DNA of 64,000 nucleotides, taken from the NCBI RefSeq assembly GCF_027922365.1, contig NZ_BSFN01000001.1, positions 199,671 through 263,670 on the forward strand, read 5' to 3'. Under the pieces are notes generated by a model. It was not told the DNA's origin. It was given only the letters and a program-made list of their open reading frames with translations, and did no database searches. This DNA is from Pseudomonas turukhanskensis. Its GTDB lineage: Bacteria; Pseudomonadota; Gammaproteobacteria; Pseudomonadales; Pseudomonadaceae. Positions 9,231-23,383 of the stretch are shown one piece after another (position 1 is the stretch's first letter; every line of letters starts with the position of its first letter). Both the position numbers and the translations under genes were made by a program.

Positions 9231-9244
9231 GAAGCTAAAACCAA

Positions 9245-9400
9245 TTACTTGATTTTGGCTTCTTTGTAGATCACGTGCTGACGAACAACTGGATCGAATT
9301 TTTTGATTTCGATTTTGTCCGGGGTAGTACGCTTGTTCTTGTCGGTGGTGTAGAAGTGGCCAGTACCGGCGCTCGACACCAAACGGATCAATTCACGCAT
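9245..9400 (-). CDS. rpmG: 50S ribosomal protein L33
   Basis: A 51-aa ribosomal protein ([19 protein letters not shown] ... [19 protein letters not shown]), standard length and sequence for L33 in pseudomonads. It lacks the paired CxxC zinc motifs, so it is the zinc-independent C- type. It follows rpmB by 11 bp in one transcript, and the terminator lies just downstream. Confidence 0.97.
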   Translation of the reverse strand: MRELIRLVSSAGTGHFYTTDKNKRTTPDKIEIKKFDPVVRQHVIYKEAKIK

Positions 9401-9411
9401 GATTTAGCTCC

Positions 9412-9648
9412 TTAAACCTTTTCGCCGCGGCTGCGGATTTCGGCCAGCACGACATCAATGCCACGCTTGTCGATGATACGCATGCCTTTGGCGGTTACGC
9501 GCAGACGCACGAAACGTTTTTCCGACTCAACCCAGAAGCGGTGATGCTGCAGGTTTGGCAGGAAACGGCGACGGGTTTTGTTGTTAGCGTGGGAAATGTT
9601 ATTCCCGGTTACCGGACCCTTACCGGTAACTTGACAGACTCTCGACAT
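9412..9648 (-). CDS. rpmB: 50S ribosomal protein L28
   Basis: A 78-aa protein beginning [29 protein letters not shown], the conserved L28 opening. It carries the family motif [25 protein letters not shown]. It is the first gene of the rpmB-rpmG pair, as in E. coli. Confidence 0.97.
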   Translation of the reverse strand: MSRVCQVTGKGPVTGNNISHANNKTRRRFLPNLQHHRFWVESEKRFVRLRVTAKGMRIIDKRGIDVVLAEIRSRGEKV

Positions 9649-10028
9649 ACATCAGCCCTCTAAAACCACATGCCCAACCCGGCATGGGTTGGCCGCTTAA
9701 ACTCAAAGTCATTTGGCGCTCTGCGCCGCGTTTCTTCAGGGTCTTACCGGCCACACCTACAAGCGAAGGAACCGGGCCCCTAGAAAAGAGCGCTGCTTTA
9801 TACCAGAAAGCCCCCTGAGCAACAAGGATAACTACAGTCTGCTGGCCAAACGGGGGCGAGCATTCTACCCGCAACCGCTTGAATAAGCGCCATTGGTTAT
9901 ACAACCGCTCGTCAGGCCATGCCGATTGTTCTGTCACCGTGGTTGGTCTAGGGTAGACCCCAGCGTTCTTTCCCGACCCGCGGACGGGTCGCCACCTCGC
10001 TCTGGCGAGCATTCAAGGAGTTTGCCCC
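9649..10028. other. 380-bp gap between divergent rpmB and the peptide-binding protein gene
   Basis: No credible coding frame. The left half is expected to hold the rpmBG promoter and leader, and the right half the promoter of the gene at 10029. A G/C-rich dyad (GACCCGCGGACGGGTC, about 9975-9990) and AAGGAG ribosome binding site (10014-10019) are visible. No matching RNA family was recognised. Confidence 0.5.
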
Positions 10029-11615
10029 ATGCGCCTCGCCGCCTTACCTCTGTTGTTCGTCCCGCTGCTGAGCCCGGCCGTGCAGGCTGCCACGCTCAGC
10101 GTGTGCACCGAAGCCAGCCCGGAAGGGTTCGACGTGGTGCAGTACAACACCCTGACCACCACCAACGCCTCGGCCGACGTACTGATGAACCGACTGGTGG
10201 AGTTCGATGGTACAAGCGGCAAGCTGGTGCCCAGCCTGGCAGAAAGCTGGACGGTCTCGGCAGATGGCCTGGTGTATGACTTCCAACTGCGCCAAGGCGT
10301 GAAGTTTCACAAAACCGACTACTTCACCCCCAGCCGCGAGTTGACTGCCGAAGATGCCCTGTTCAGCTTCCAGCGCATGCTCGATGCCAACAACCCCTGG
10401 CACAAGGTGGCCCAGAGTGGCTTCCCCCATGCCCAGTCGATGCAGTTACCCAGCCTGATCAAAAGCGTTGAAGCGCCGGACTCACAGCACCTGCGCTTTA
10501 CCCTGACCCACCCGGAAGCCACCTTCCTGGCCACCCTGAGCATGGGCTTTGCTTCTATCTATTCAGCCGAATACACCGCGCAGTTGCTCAAAGCCGGCAC
10601 CCCGGAAAAGCTCAACGCCCAACCGATCGGCACCGGGCCCTTCGTGTTCAAGCGTTTCCAGAAGGATGCTGTGGTGCGCTATGCCGCCAACCCGGATTAC
10701 TTCGACGGCAAACCAGCTGTAGACGGGCTGATCTACGCCATTACCCCGGACGCCAATGTGCGCCTGCAAAAACTGCGGCGCGGCGAATGCCAGGTCGCCC
10801 TCTCGCCAAAACCGATGGATGTAAGCGCCGCCGAGAAAGACGCGGCCCTGAAGGTCGTTTCAACGCCCGCCTTCATGACCGCCTTTGTTGCCTTTAATAG
10901 TCAGCACCCGCCACTGGATAAAGCCGAGGTCCGTCAGGCCATCAACCTGGCGTTCGACAAAACCAATTACCTCAAAGCCGTTTTCGAAGGCAGCGCCATC
11001 GCTGCCAACGGGCCTTACCCGCCCAATACCTGGAGTTATGCCAAGGACCTGCCCGGCTACGGCCATGATCCTGAGCAAGCCAAAACCTTGCTGGCCAAGG
11101 CAGGCCTGAAGGATGGCTTCTCCACCACTCTCTGGACCCGCCCCACCGGGAGCTTGCTGAACCCCAACCCGAGCCTGGGTGCGCAACTGCTGCAAGCAGA
11201 CCTGGCCAAGATCGGCATTCGCGCGGAAATTCGCGTGATCGAATGGGGCGAATTGGTACGCCGAGCCAAAGCCGGCGAGCACGACATCCTGTTTATGGGC
11301 TGGGCCGGCGACAACGGCGATCCCGATAACTTCCTGACCCCGCAGTTCTCCTGCGCAGCCGTGCAATCGGGAACCAACTTTGCCCGCTACTGCGACAAAG
11401 GTCTGGACCAGTTGATCAGCGATGGCAAGGGCACCAGCGACGTCAGCAAACGCACCGAGCTATACAAGCAGGCGCAGACACAGATCCAGCAACAGGCGCT
11501 CTGGTTGCCGCTCGCTCATCCGACAGCAGTGGCGTTAACGCGAAAAGACGTACAAGGCTATAAGGTGAGCGCATTTGGTCGGCAGGACTTTTCGAAAGTC
11601 GCGATCAAGCCCTAA
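10029..11615 (+). CDS. peptide ABC transporter substrate-binding protein (SBP family 5, DppA-like)
   Basis: A periplasmic binding protein of 528 aa with signal peptide (cleavage after PAVQA) and a good AAGGAG site upstream. SBP_bac_5 features include LVPSLAESWTVSADGLVYDFQLRQGVKFH near residues 65-95, AEDALFSFQRM, and the C-terminal half with DILFMGWAGDNGDPDNFLTP, highly typical of DppA-type dipeptide/heme binders. There are no transporter subunits beside it, so it probably serves a dpp-type transporter encoded elsewhere. A bidirectional terminator separates it from radC. Confidence 0.9.
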   Translation: MRLAALPLLFVPLLSPAVQAATLSVCTEASPEGFDVVQYNTLTTTNASADVLMNRLVEFDGTSGKLVPSLAESWTVSADGLVYDFQLRQGVKFHKTDYFTPSRELTAEDALFSFQRMLDANNPWHKVAQSGFPHAQSMQLPSLIKSVEAPDSQHLRFTLTHPEATFLATLSMGFASIYSAEYTAQLLKAGTPEKLNAQPIGTGPFVFKRFQKDAVVRYAANPDYFDGKPAVDGLIYAITPDANVRLQKLRRGECQVALSPKPMDVSAAEKDAALKVVSTPAFMTAFVAFNSQHPPLDKAEVRQAINLAFDKTNYLKAVFEGSAIAANGPYPPNTWSYAKDLPGYGHDPEQAKTLLAKAGLKDGFSTTLWTRPTGSLLNPNPSLGAQLLQADLAKIGIRAEIRVIEWGELVRRAKAGEHDILFMGWAGDNGDPDNFLTPQFSCAAVQSGTNFARYCDKGLDQLISDGKGTSDVSKRTELYKQAQTQIQQQALWLPLAHPTAVALTRKDVQGYKVSAFGRQDFSKVAIKP

Positions 11616-11621
11616 GCCCTG

Positions 11622-11652
11622 AAAAAGGCGCAGAACATGCTTTTCTGCGCCT
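11622..11652. terminator. bidirectional terminator between the SBP gene and radC
   Basis: Stem AGGCGCAGAA / TTCTGCGCCT preceded by AAAAA. The genes converge here, and the A-run side serves the leftward radC transcript. Confidence 0.7.
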
Positions 11653-11663
11653 GTCACCGCCCC

Positions 11664-12338
11664 TTAGATCAAACCGCATTCAGCCATCGACAACGGTGCC
11701 CCTTCACCAATGATGAAGTGATCCAGCACGCGCACATCAACCAGCGCCAACGCCTCTTTCAGCCGTAGCGTCAGCAGGCGATCGGCCTGGCTGGGCTCAA
11801 CGACTCCCGAGGGGTGGTTATGGCAGAGAATCAGGGCCGATGCGTTATGCGCCAGCGCCCGCTTAACCACCTGGCGCGGGTACACGTTGGCGCTGTCGAC
11901 AGTGCCCTCGAACAATGCTTCGAACGCCAGCACCCGGTGCTTGGCGTCGAGAAACAGACAACCAAACACCTCGTGTTTTTCGTGGCGCAATTGCGCCGTG
12001 AGGTATTCACGCACGGCTGCCGGGCTTTCCAGCACCGAATCGCGCTCCAGCCCCTCGGCCAGATGCCGGCGCGCCATCTCCAGCACGGCCTGCAATTGCG
12101 CGTACTTGGCCGGCCCCAAACCGAGGTGGGCACTGAAGGAAAGCTGGTCCGCCTCCAGCAACCCGCGCAGGCCACCGAACTCATCGAGAAGACGCCGGGC
12201 AAGGTCGACGGCGCTCATGCCGGAGACCCCAGTACGCAGAAAAATGGCCAGCAACTGGGCGTCCGTCAGACTGCCCGCTCCCAGCTTCAATAAACGTTCC
12301 CGCGGACGATCTTCCGCAGGCCAATTACGAATGCTCAT
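11664..12338 (-). CDS. radC: RadC family JAMM-domain protein
   Basis: A 224-aa protein; the start at 12338 ([20 protein letters not shown]) matches the conserved RadC opening. The N-terminal part is a helix-hairpin-helix-like region ([14 protein letters not shown]). The C-terminal MPN/JAMM metal-binding motif is [18 protein letters not shown]. The family was named for a presumed DNA-repair role, but the E. coli radC102 mutation lies in recG, so the function is unsettled. It is divergent from coaBC. Confidence 0.92.
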   Translation of the reverse strand: MSIRNWPAEDRPRERLLKLGAGSLTDAQLLAIFLRTGVSGMSAVDLARRLLDEFGGLRGLLEADQLSFSAHLGLGPAKYAQLQAVLEMARRHLAEGLERDSVLESPAAVREYLTAQLRHEKHEVFGCLFLDAKHRVLAFEALFEGTVDSANVYPRQVVKRALAHNASALILCHNHPSGVVEPSQADRLLTLRLKEALALVDVRVLDHFIIGEGAPLSMAECGLI

Positions 12339-12470
12339 AGAACCCTCCATGTAGAGCGCAGCCCGCTGTTCCGGGGTGGGCGCTGTGCTATCTTAGCCCG
12401 ACTTTTTTGCGTGCTGGCCGGCCTGGGGAGGCGGCGGCATGTCGGATTCCACAACATATAAGGCAGGCCT

Positions 12471-13682
12471 ATGCAGCGGCTGTACCGGAAACGCATCGTC
12501 CTAGGCGTAGGTGGCGGCATCGCCGCATACAAAAGCGCCGAACTGGTTCGCCGTCTCCGTGACCAGGGCGCGGAAGTCCGCGTGGTAATGACTCAGGGCG
12601 GACGCGAATTCATCACCCCCCTTACCTTGCAGGCGCTTTCCGGCCACCCCGTGCACATGGATTTGCTCGACCCCGCTGCCGAAGCCGCCATGGGTCATAT
12701 CGAACTGGCCAAATGGGCCGACCTGATTCTGATTGCCCCCGCCACCGCCGACCTGATGGCGCGCCTGGCGCAGGGCATCGCCAACGACTTGCTTACCACT
12801 GTGGTACTGGCCACTGATGCGCCGGTGGCCCTGGCGCCTGCCATGAACCAGGCCATGTGGCGCGATGAAGCCACTCAGGCCAATAGCCAATTGCTGATTG
12901 CCCGCGGCCTGCATATGTTCGGCCCGGCGTCGGGCAGCCAGGCCTGCGGTGACGTAGGGCTGGGACGCATGCTCGAAGCCGACGACCTGGCGCAACTGGC
13001 CGCGGACTGCTTCAAGCGTGAAAGCCTGACTGGCCGCCACGTACTGATCACCGCCGGGCCGACCCAGGAAAACATCGACCCGGTGCGCTACATCACCAAC
13101 CACAGTTCCGGGAAAATGGGCTTTGCCCTTGCCGAAGCGGCCGTTGAAGCCGGCGCCAAGGTCACCCTGGTGACGGGCCCGGTGCACTTGCCAACCCCCG
13201 ACCGCGTCAACCGTATCGATGTGGTCAGCGCCCGCGACATGCTCGCCGCCTGCGAAGCCGCCATGCCGTGCGACCTGCTGATCGCCGCCGCCGCCGTGGC
13301 CGACTACCGTCCGGAAGTGGTCGCGCAGCACAAACTGAAAAAAGACCCGTCCACCGGCGACGGCATGCTTTTGCAGATGGTGCGCAACCCCGACATTCTG
13401 GCGACCCTGGCGCAACGTGAGGATCGTCCGTTCAGCGTGGGCTTCGCCGCTGAAACTGAAAAATTGCTCGACTATGCTGCTCGCAAGCTCAAGGACAAAA
13501 ACCTCGACCTGATCGTTGCCAACGACGTGGCCAACCCCACCATCGGCTTCAACAGCGAAGAGAACGCGATCACGATCATCGACCGCGACTTGCAGCAGAA
13601 CAGCCTGGCGCAAACCAGCAAAGGCAAGATTGCCCGCCAGTTGATCGCCTTTATCGCCGAACGCCTGAACAACCAGGCCTGA
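12471..13682 (+). CDS. coaBC: bifunctional phosphopantothenoylcysteine decarboxylase / synthetase
   Basis: Makes 4'-phosphopantetheine precursors of CoA. The CoaC half (residues 1-~190) is a flavin decarboxylase with VGGGIAAYKSAELVRRL, the active-site His in MGHIELAKWADLILIAPATAD, the PAMNQAMW motif and the catalytic Cys in SQACGDVGLGRM. The CoaB half has ITAGPTQENIDPVRYITNHSSGKMG and the HKLKKDPS lysine motif for CTP-dependent ligation. At 403 aa it is the usual fused form. It lies 30 bp upstream of dut, probably co-transcribed. Confidence 0.96.
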   Translation: MQRLYRKRIVLGVGGGIAAYKSAELVRRLRDQGAEVRVVMTQGGREFITPLTLQALSGHPVHMDLLDPAAEAAMGHIELAKWADLILIAPATADLMARLAQGIANDLLTTVVLATDAPVALAPAMNQAMWRDEATQANSQLLIARGLHMFGPASGSQACGDVGLGRMLEADDLAQLAADCFKRESLTGRHVLITAGPTQENIDPVRYITNHSSGKMGFALAEAAVEAGAKVTLVTGPVHLPTPDRVNRIDVVSARDMLAACEAAMPCDLLIAAAAVADYRPEVVAQHKLKKDPSTGDGMLLQMVRNPDILATLAQREDRPFSVGFAAETEKLLDYAARKLKDKNLDLIVANDVANPTIGFNSEENAITIIDRDLQQNSLAQTSKGKIARQLIAFIAERLNNQA

Positions 13683-13712
13683 CACTTATTCAACACCTGT
13701 AAAGAGCCGCAC

Positions 13713-14168
13713 ATGCACGCACTGCAAGCCAAGATTCTCGACCCGCGCATTGGCCGTGACTTTCCCCTGCCTGAATACGCCACCCCAGGCTCGGCCGGCC
13801 TTGATCTGCGCGCCATGCTCACCGAAGACCGCGTGCTGGAGCCGGGGCAGACCGTGCTGATTCCTACCGGCCTGTCGATTTACATCGGCGACCCAGGCCT
13901 TGCCGCGCTGATTTTGCCGCGCTCGGGCCTGGGCCATAAACACGGCATCGTTTTGGGGAACCTGGTGGGCTTGATCGACTCGGATTATCAGGGCGAGCTG
14001 ATGGTGTCCTGCTGGAACCGCGGGCAAACCCCTTTCACCATCACGATCGGCGAGCGCATCGCCCAACTGGTGTTGGTGCCCGTGGTGCAAGCGCGTTTCG
14101 AGCTGGTTGAACACTTCGATGAGAGCCAGCGCGGCGCGGGTGGTTTTGGCCATTCGGGCAGCCAATGA
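13713..14168 (+). CDS. dut: dUTP diphosphatase
   Basis: Hydrolyses dUTP to dUMP and PPi, keeping uracil out of DNA and feeding dTMP synthesis. This trimeric dUTPase of 151 aa shows all five motifs: [44 protein letters not shown] and the C-terminal [10 protein letters not shown] that closes over the active site. It sits between coaBC and algC. Confidence 0.97.
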   Translation: MHALQAKILDPRIGRDFPLPEYATPGSAGLDLRAMLTEDRVLEPGQTVLIPTGLSIYIGDPGLAALILPRSGLGHKHGIVLGNLVGLIDSDYQGELMVSCWNRGQTPFTITIGERIAQLVLVPVVQARFELVEHFDESQRGAGGFGHSGSQ

Positions 14169-14226
14169 CCCAAATCCCGCTGCTGCACACAATAAAAGCC
14201 AGGACGCACCGCCGAGGAGATACCCA

Positions 14227-17797
<3,571 letters not shown>

Positions 17798-17811
17798 TAC
17801 GCAGCAGGTAC

Positions 17812-17850
17812 AAAAAAGCCCCGGTGAGGATCCTCGCCGGGGCTTTTTAT
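17812..17850. terminator. bidirectional terminator between argB and the DUF4124 gene
   Basis: Stem AGCCCCGG / CCGGGGCT with an inner GAGGATCCTC pairing, flanked by AAAAAA and TTTTTATT. It fits termination of both convergent transcripts. Confidence 0.85.
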
Positions 17851-17860
17851 TAAGCGTCGC

Positions 17861-18475
17861 TTACTGGGTGCCCAGCAGGATTTTGAGCCGGTCACGGTCG
17901 GCGTTAAAGCTGGCTTCGGCCTGTTTGCGACCATCCAGGTAGCGCCGGATGTCACCCTCAAGCCCAACCTGCTCGGCTTTGATGTTTTCGATCTGGGCCA
18001 CCAGGTGGTCCGGCACCTGCTTGCCAGCCCGCTCCTGATCGGCAGCCTGACTTTGCAGGTTGGCCTGCTGAGTTTTGAGAGACGCCAGGTTGCCACGGGC
18101 TACCGAAATCACCCCGTCTAGCTCAGCCAGCTTGCGCCCTTTGGCTCGCTCCACATCATCCAGCGTGGAGTACAAGCGCAACAGCTGCGCATCAGAACTG
18201 GCGCGCGCTTTTTCATCCAGCAAACGTTGGCGGTCTTGCAAGCTAGGCGCCGGTGCCACGATCTGAACCACCCGGCCCTGCTCGTTCAGCACCTCATAGC
18301 CCTTGTAGATCAGCTCCGGCGGCACGCCCTGACGGTCCAGAACCGTAACACCCTTGGCATCTTCGTAACGATAGAGCAGCGCACCCCCGGCACCGTTCTT
18401 GTCGGCGGCCAGCCCCATCACCGGCATCGTCATACCGAGTACCAACATGAAACGGATAACGTCCAGTTTGAGCAT
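17861..18475 (-). CDS. DUF4124-domain exported protein with coiled coil
   Basis: A 204-aa protein with an N-terminal signal peptide (hydrophobic residues ~8-22, cleavage near GLAA). Next is a short DUF4124-like beta domain (ALLYRYEDAKGVTVLDRQGVPPELIYKGYEVL). Residues ~80-200 are a long helical coiled coil (LDEKARASSDAQLLRLYSTL ... NLQSQAADQERAGK). It is probably periplasmic. It sits downstream of pyrE on the same strand, 28 bp away. Function unknown. Confidence 0.8.
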   Translation of the reverse strand: MLKLDVIRFMLVLGMTMPVMGLAADKNGAGGALLYRYEDAKGVTVLDRQGVPPELIYKGYEVLNEQGRVVQIVAPAPSLQDRQRLLDEKARASSDAQLLRLYSTLDDVERAKGRKLAELDGVISVARGNLASLKTQQANLQSQAADQERAGKQVPDHLVAQIENIKAEQVGLEGDIRRYLDGRKQAEASFNADRDRLKILLGTQ

Positions 18476-18503
18476 GCAAACAACACCCTGTCGTGGTTGA
18501 GTC

Positions 18504-19145
18504 TTAGATTCCGTATTGCGCGCGGTATGCCTGGACAGCTGGCAGGTATTTCTTCAGTTCAGCATCTTCGGCCAAGTATTCCAGTACTTGTTCCAACGAA
18601 ACGATGCTCACCACCGGAATGCCGAAATCACGCTCGACTTCCTGAATGGCCGACAGCTCGCCTTTGCCGCGCTCCTGGCGATTCAATGCAATCAGCACGC
18701 CAGCGGCTGTGGCACTTTGCCCTTTAATGATTTGCATGACCTCACGAATGGCCGTGCCGGCGGTGATTACGTCGTCAATAATCAACACATTGCCGGCCAA
18801 TGGCGCGCCAACCAGCGTGCCGCCTTCGCCATGATCTTTGGCTTCCTTGCGGTTGAAGCACCAGGGCAGATCGCGCTGATGATGCTCGGCAAGGGCAACG
18901 GCTGTAGTGGCCGCCAGCGGTATACCTTTGTAAGCCGGGCCGAACAACACGTCGAAATCGATACCGCTGGCCACCACTGCTTCGGCGTAGAAACGCCCGA
19001 GCTGAGCCAGGGCCGAACCGCTGTTGAACAGACCTGCGTTGAAGAAATACGGGCTGGTGCGCCCCGACTTGAGGGTGAACTCACCAAAGCGCAGAACCCC
19101 ACGCTCGATGGCAAAACGAATGAAGTCGCGCTGGTACGCCTGCAT
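18504..19145 (-). CDS. pyrE: orotate phosphoribosyltransferase
   Basis: Joins orotate to PRPP to make OMP in pyrimidine synthesis. The start at 19145 ([21 protein letters not shown]) gives 213 aa, the usual length. Key motifs are the orotate site [16 protein letters not shown], the flexible loop [13 protein letters not shown] and PRPP-binding [16 protein letters not shown]. It is divergent from crc, and this pairing is conserved in pseudomonads. Confidence 0.96.
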   Translation of the reverse strand: MQAYQRDFIRFAIERGVLRFGEFTLKSGRTSPYFFNAGLFNSGSALAQLGRFYAEAVVASGIDFDVLFGPAYKGIPLAATTAVALAEHHQRDLPWCFNRKEAKDHGEGGTLVGAPLAGNVLIIDDVITAGTAIREVMQIIKGQSATAAGVLIALNRQERGKGELSAIQEVERDFGIPVVSIVSLEQVLEYLAEDAELKKYLPAVQAYRAQYGI

Positions 19146-19238
19146 AAAAAAGCCCCGGAACACACGGATTTAGCTGTGGGTTTAGCTAATAAGGATGAGC
19201 TCGGGTATCATACACGCACGTGTTTTTGGGGGCCATTT

Positions 19239-20018
19239 ATGCGGATCATCAGTGTGAACGTGAATGGTATTCAGGCTGCAGTCGAGCGAGGTTTGCTCAG
19301 TTGGCTGCAAGCGCAGAATGCCGACGTCATCTGCCTGCAAGACACCCGTGCCTCCGCCTTTGAATTGGACGACCCAGCCCTCCAACTGGATGGCTATTTC
19401 CTCTATGCCAGCGACGCAGAAGTGCCAGACCAAGGTGGTGTGGCACTGTATTCGCGGTTGCAACCCAAGGCGGTGATCAGCGGACTCGGTTTCGAGACAG
19501 CTGATCGCTACGGGCGCTATCTGCAGGCCGATTTCGACAAAGTAAGCATCGCCACGCTTCTGCTTCCTACAGGGCAGAATGGCGACGAGAACCTGAATCA
19601 GAAATTCAAGTTCATGGACGACTTCGCCCAGTATCTGGACAAGCAGCGGCGTAAACGTCGCGAGTACATTTACTGCGGCTCGCTCTACGTGGCGCACCAG
19701 AAGCTGGACGTGAAGAACTGGCGCGACTGCCAGCAGGAACCGGGGTTCCTGGCGCCGGAACGGGCCTGGATGGATGAGATCATTGGCACCATGGGCTATG
19801 TCGATGCCTTGCGTGAAGTGAACCGTGAAGGTGACCAGTTCAGTTGGTGGCCCAACAGCGAACAGGCCGAGATGCTCAACCTGGGCTACCGGTACGATTA
19901 CCAGCTGCTGACCACCGGCCTGCGCCGTTTTGTGCGTGGGGCGCGTCTGCCTCGGCAACCGCGCTTCTCGCAGCACGCCGCACTGATCGTGGATTACGAC
20001 TGGACGCTGAGCGTGTAA
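19239..20018 (+). CDS. crc: catabolite repression control protein Crc
   Basis: A global translational repressor that acts with Hfq on A-rich mRNA sites to enforce carbon-source preference. 259 aa, with an exonuclease III/EEP fold (MRIISVNVNGIQAAVERG). The catalytic residues of that fold are altered: the usual LQE is CLQDTR, and the GDxN loop is CGSLYVAHQ. This fits the known absence of nuclease activity. The conserved end (HAALIVDYDWTLSV) replaces the usual SDHxP box. A rho-independent terminator follows. Confidence 0.96.
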   Translation: MRIISVNVNGIQAAVERGLLSWLQAQNADVICLQDTRASAFELDDPALQLDGYFLYASDAEVPDQGGVALYSRLQPKAVISGLGFETADRYGRYLQADFDKVSIATLLLPTGQNGDENLNQKFKFMDDFAQYLDKQRRKRREYIYCGSLYVAHQKLDVKNWRDCQQEPGFLAPERAWMDEIIGTMGYVDALREVNREGDQFSWWPNSEQAEMLNLGYRYDYQLLTTGLRRFVRGARLPRQPRFSQHAALIVDYDWTLSV

Positions 20019-20033
20019 CGCCCAGCGCGCAAT

Positions 20034-20062
20034 AAAAAAGCCGGCTTAGCGCCGGCTTTTTT
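20034..20062. terminator. terminator after crc
   Basis: AAAAAAGCCGGC TTAGC GCCGGCTTTTTT is a perfect bidirectional stem-loop, 16 bp after the crc stop. It also faces the convergent DUF4870 gene. Confidence 0.9.
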
Positions 20063-20077
20063 ACGTCTACGATTTGC

Positions 20078-20446
20078 CTACTTCACCAGCCGCCAGCAGA
20101 ACGGATAACGGTAGGCCTTGCCTTCATTAGCCTTGATGCCGGCGATGATGGTGAGCACCAGTGCAGCAATGCCAACCACCCATATCAGGATGATGCCGAT
20201 AAATACGAACATCAGCAGGAAGCAAACCAGCATGGCCACTGCCACCGTGATCTGAAAGTTGAGCGCCTCTTTACCCTGGTCGTCGACAAAGGAGGACGTC
20301 TCTTTCTTCAACTGCCAGACAATCAGTGGCCCAAGCAGATTCCCGAACGGGAAAATCATGCCCAAAAACGCCGCAAAGTGACAAAACATTGCCCATTGGC
20401 GAGCCTCTTTGTCAGGGGTCGAAACGGGTTCCAGATCTTCGGTCAT
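20078..20446 (-). CDS. DUF4870 small membrane protein
   Basis: A 122-aa inner-membrane protein with three hydrophobic segments (MFCHFAAFLGMIFPFGNLLGPL, ITVAVAMLVCFLLMFVFIGI, ILIWVVGIAALVLTIIAGI). The central polar loop WQLKKETSSFVDDQGKEALNFQ is the diagnostic DUF4870/Tic20-like motif. Function unknown. It lies 39 bp downstream of rph on the same strand. Confidence 0.85.
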   Translation of the reverse strand: MTEDLEPVSTPDKEARQWAMFCHFAAFLGMIFPFGNLLGPLIVWQLKKETSSFVDDQGKEALNFQITVAVAMLVCFLLMFVFIGIILIWVVGIAALVLTIIAGIKANEGKAYRYPFCWRLVK

Positions 20447-20485
20447 GCTGATCCTCCTTGGACTGCGGGTAAGAGCGCGGCAGGT

Positions 20486-21208
20486 TTAATCCGCCAACGC
20501 CACGCGTTGCAACTCGAACAAATCGGCCATACCTTTTTGCGCCAATGCCAACATGGCATTGAGGTCTTGCGGCTGGAACGGCGCGCCTTCGGCAGTGCCT
20601 TGCACTTCGATAAAGCCGCCTTCGCTGGTCATTACCACGTTGAGGTCCGTTTCGGCAGCCGAGTCTTCCAGGTAGTCAAGGTCCAGCACCGGCTCACCCT
20701 GGTACATACCCACCGAAACGGCAGCAATCATCTGCTTGAGCGGGTCGCCGCCTTTCAGGCCGCCGCGCTTTTTGATCACTTTGAGTGCGTCGATCACAGC
20801 CACCATCGCGCCAGTAATGGATGCAGTGCGGGTGCCCCCGTCGGCCTGAATCACGTCGCAGTCGACATACAGCGTCACTTCACCCAGCTTGGACATATCC
20901 AGAGCTGCGCGCAGCGAGCGGCCGATCAGGCGCTGGATTTCCAATGTGCGGCCGCCTTGCTTGCCACGGCTGGCTTCACGCTGGTTACGGTCGCCGGTGG
21001 CGCGCGGCAGCATGCCGTATTCGGCGGTCAGCCAGCCTTGGCCCTGGCCTTTGAGGAAACGCGGCACGCCATTTTCCACACTCACTGTGCAGATCACTTT
21101 GGTGTCACCAAACTCCACCAATACCGAGCCCTCGGCGTGCTTGGTGTAGTTGCGGGTGATGCGGATCGAGCGCAGCTGGTCAGCGGCACGGCCACTCGGA
21201 CGTTTCAT
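20486..21208 (-). CDS. rph: ribonuclease PH
   Basis: Phosphorolytic 3'-5' exoribonuclease that trims tRNA 3' ends. 240 aa, full length, starting [21 protein letters not shown]. Family motifs [19 protein letters not shown], the [31 protein letters not shown] core and [19 protein letters not shown] (catalytic Asp region) are intact. It is divergent from yicC. Confidence 0.96.
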   Translation of the reverse strand: MKRPSGRAADQLRSIRITRNYTKHAEGSVLVEFGDTKVICTVSVENGVPRFLKGQGQGWLTAEYGMLPRATGDRNQREASRGKQGGRTLEIQRLIGRSLRAALDMSKLGEVTLYVDCDVIQADGGTRTASITGAMVAVIDALKVIKKRGGLKGGDPLKQMIAAVSVGMYQGEPVLDLDYLEDSAAETDLNVVMTSEGGFIEVQGTAEGAPFQPQDLNAMLALAQKGMADLFELQRVALAD

Positions 21209-21399
21209 CAGGAATACCTATTCGGGACGGGAAATCTGCTCGGCATTATAGGGGCCCCGTGCGCCACTCACACAGCAAATTGGGAGCTAACCCCGCACTG
21301 CGCTACAATCCTGCGCCTTTATAGGTCGTGAGAAAGAGCCGCTTTAACGAGCGCTTTTACCCGGCCCGCTTACATAGCCCCTTTCTGCGAGGTCTTTCC

Positions 21400-22897
<1,498 letters not shown>

Positions 22898-23047
22898 GGG
22901 CAAAAACCCGCCGTCAAGCGGAGCGCTGAAATCTAAGCTTCCATAAAGGCTGGTTATTTTTTAGACTGCACAGTTCGTTCGCCCATCCGGGCTAAAGAAT
23001 TTTGCACTTCTCTTTATTTACAAGCGTACGTCGCTACGAGGAATACC

Positions 23048-23311
23048 ATGGCCCGCGTTACCGTTGAAGACTGCCTGGACAACGTTGATAACCGCTTCGA
23101 GCTGGTCATGCTCGCTACCAAGCGTTCCCGCCAACTCGCCACCGGCGGCAAAGAGCCGAAGGTAGCGTGGGAGAACGACAAACCTACCGTAGTTGCCCTG
23201 CGCGAAATCGCTGCCGGCCTGATCGACTACGCCGTTATCGCGGAAGAAGAGATCGTCGACGACGAACCACTCTTTGCCACATTCGAGGAAGAGGCCAACG
23301 AGGCCCTTTAA
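23048..23311 (+). CDS. rpoZ: RNA polymerase omega subunit
   Basis: An 87-aa subunit that helps assemble beta' and is part of the ppGpp site 1 in proteobacterial RNA polymerase. The [20 protein letters not shown] opening and [13 protein letters not shown] are standard. The 150-bp gap after gmk is AT-rich and probably holds a promoter. spoT begins 72 bp downstream. Confidence 0.97.
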   Translation: MARVTVEDCLDNVDNRFELVMLATKRSRQLATGGKEPKVAWENDKPTVVALREIAAGLIDYAVIAEEEIVDDEPLFATFEEEANEAL

Positions 23312-23383
23312 GCCTATGCCCGGTCGATGCTCGTCAACAAAGAGCGATGCGGCGCGAATTTACGCTTGGCCTGGAGTTAACCC

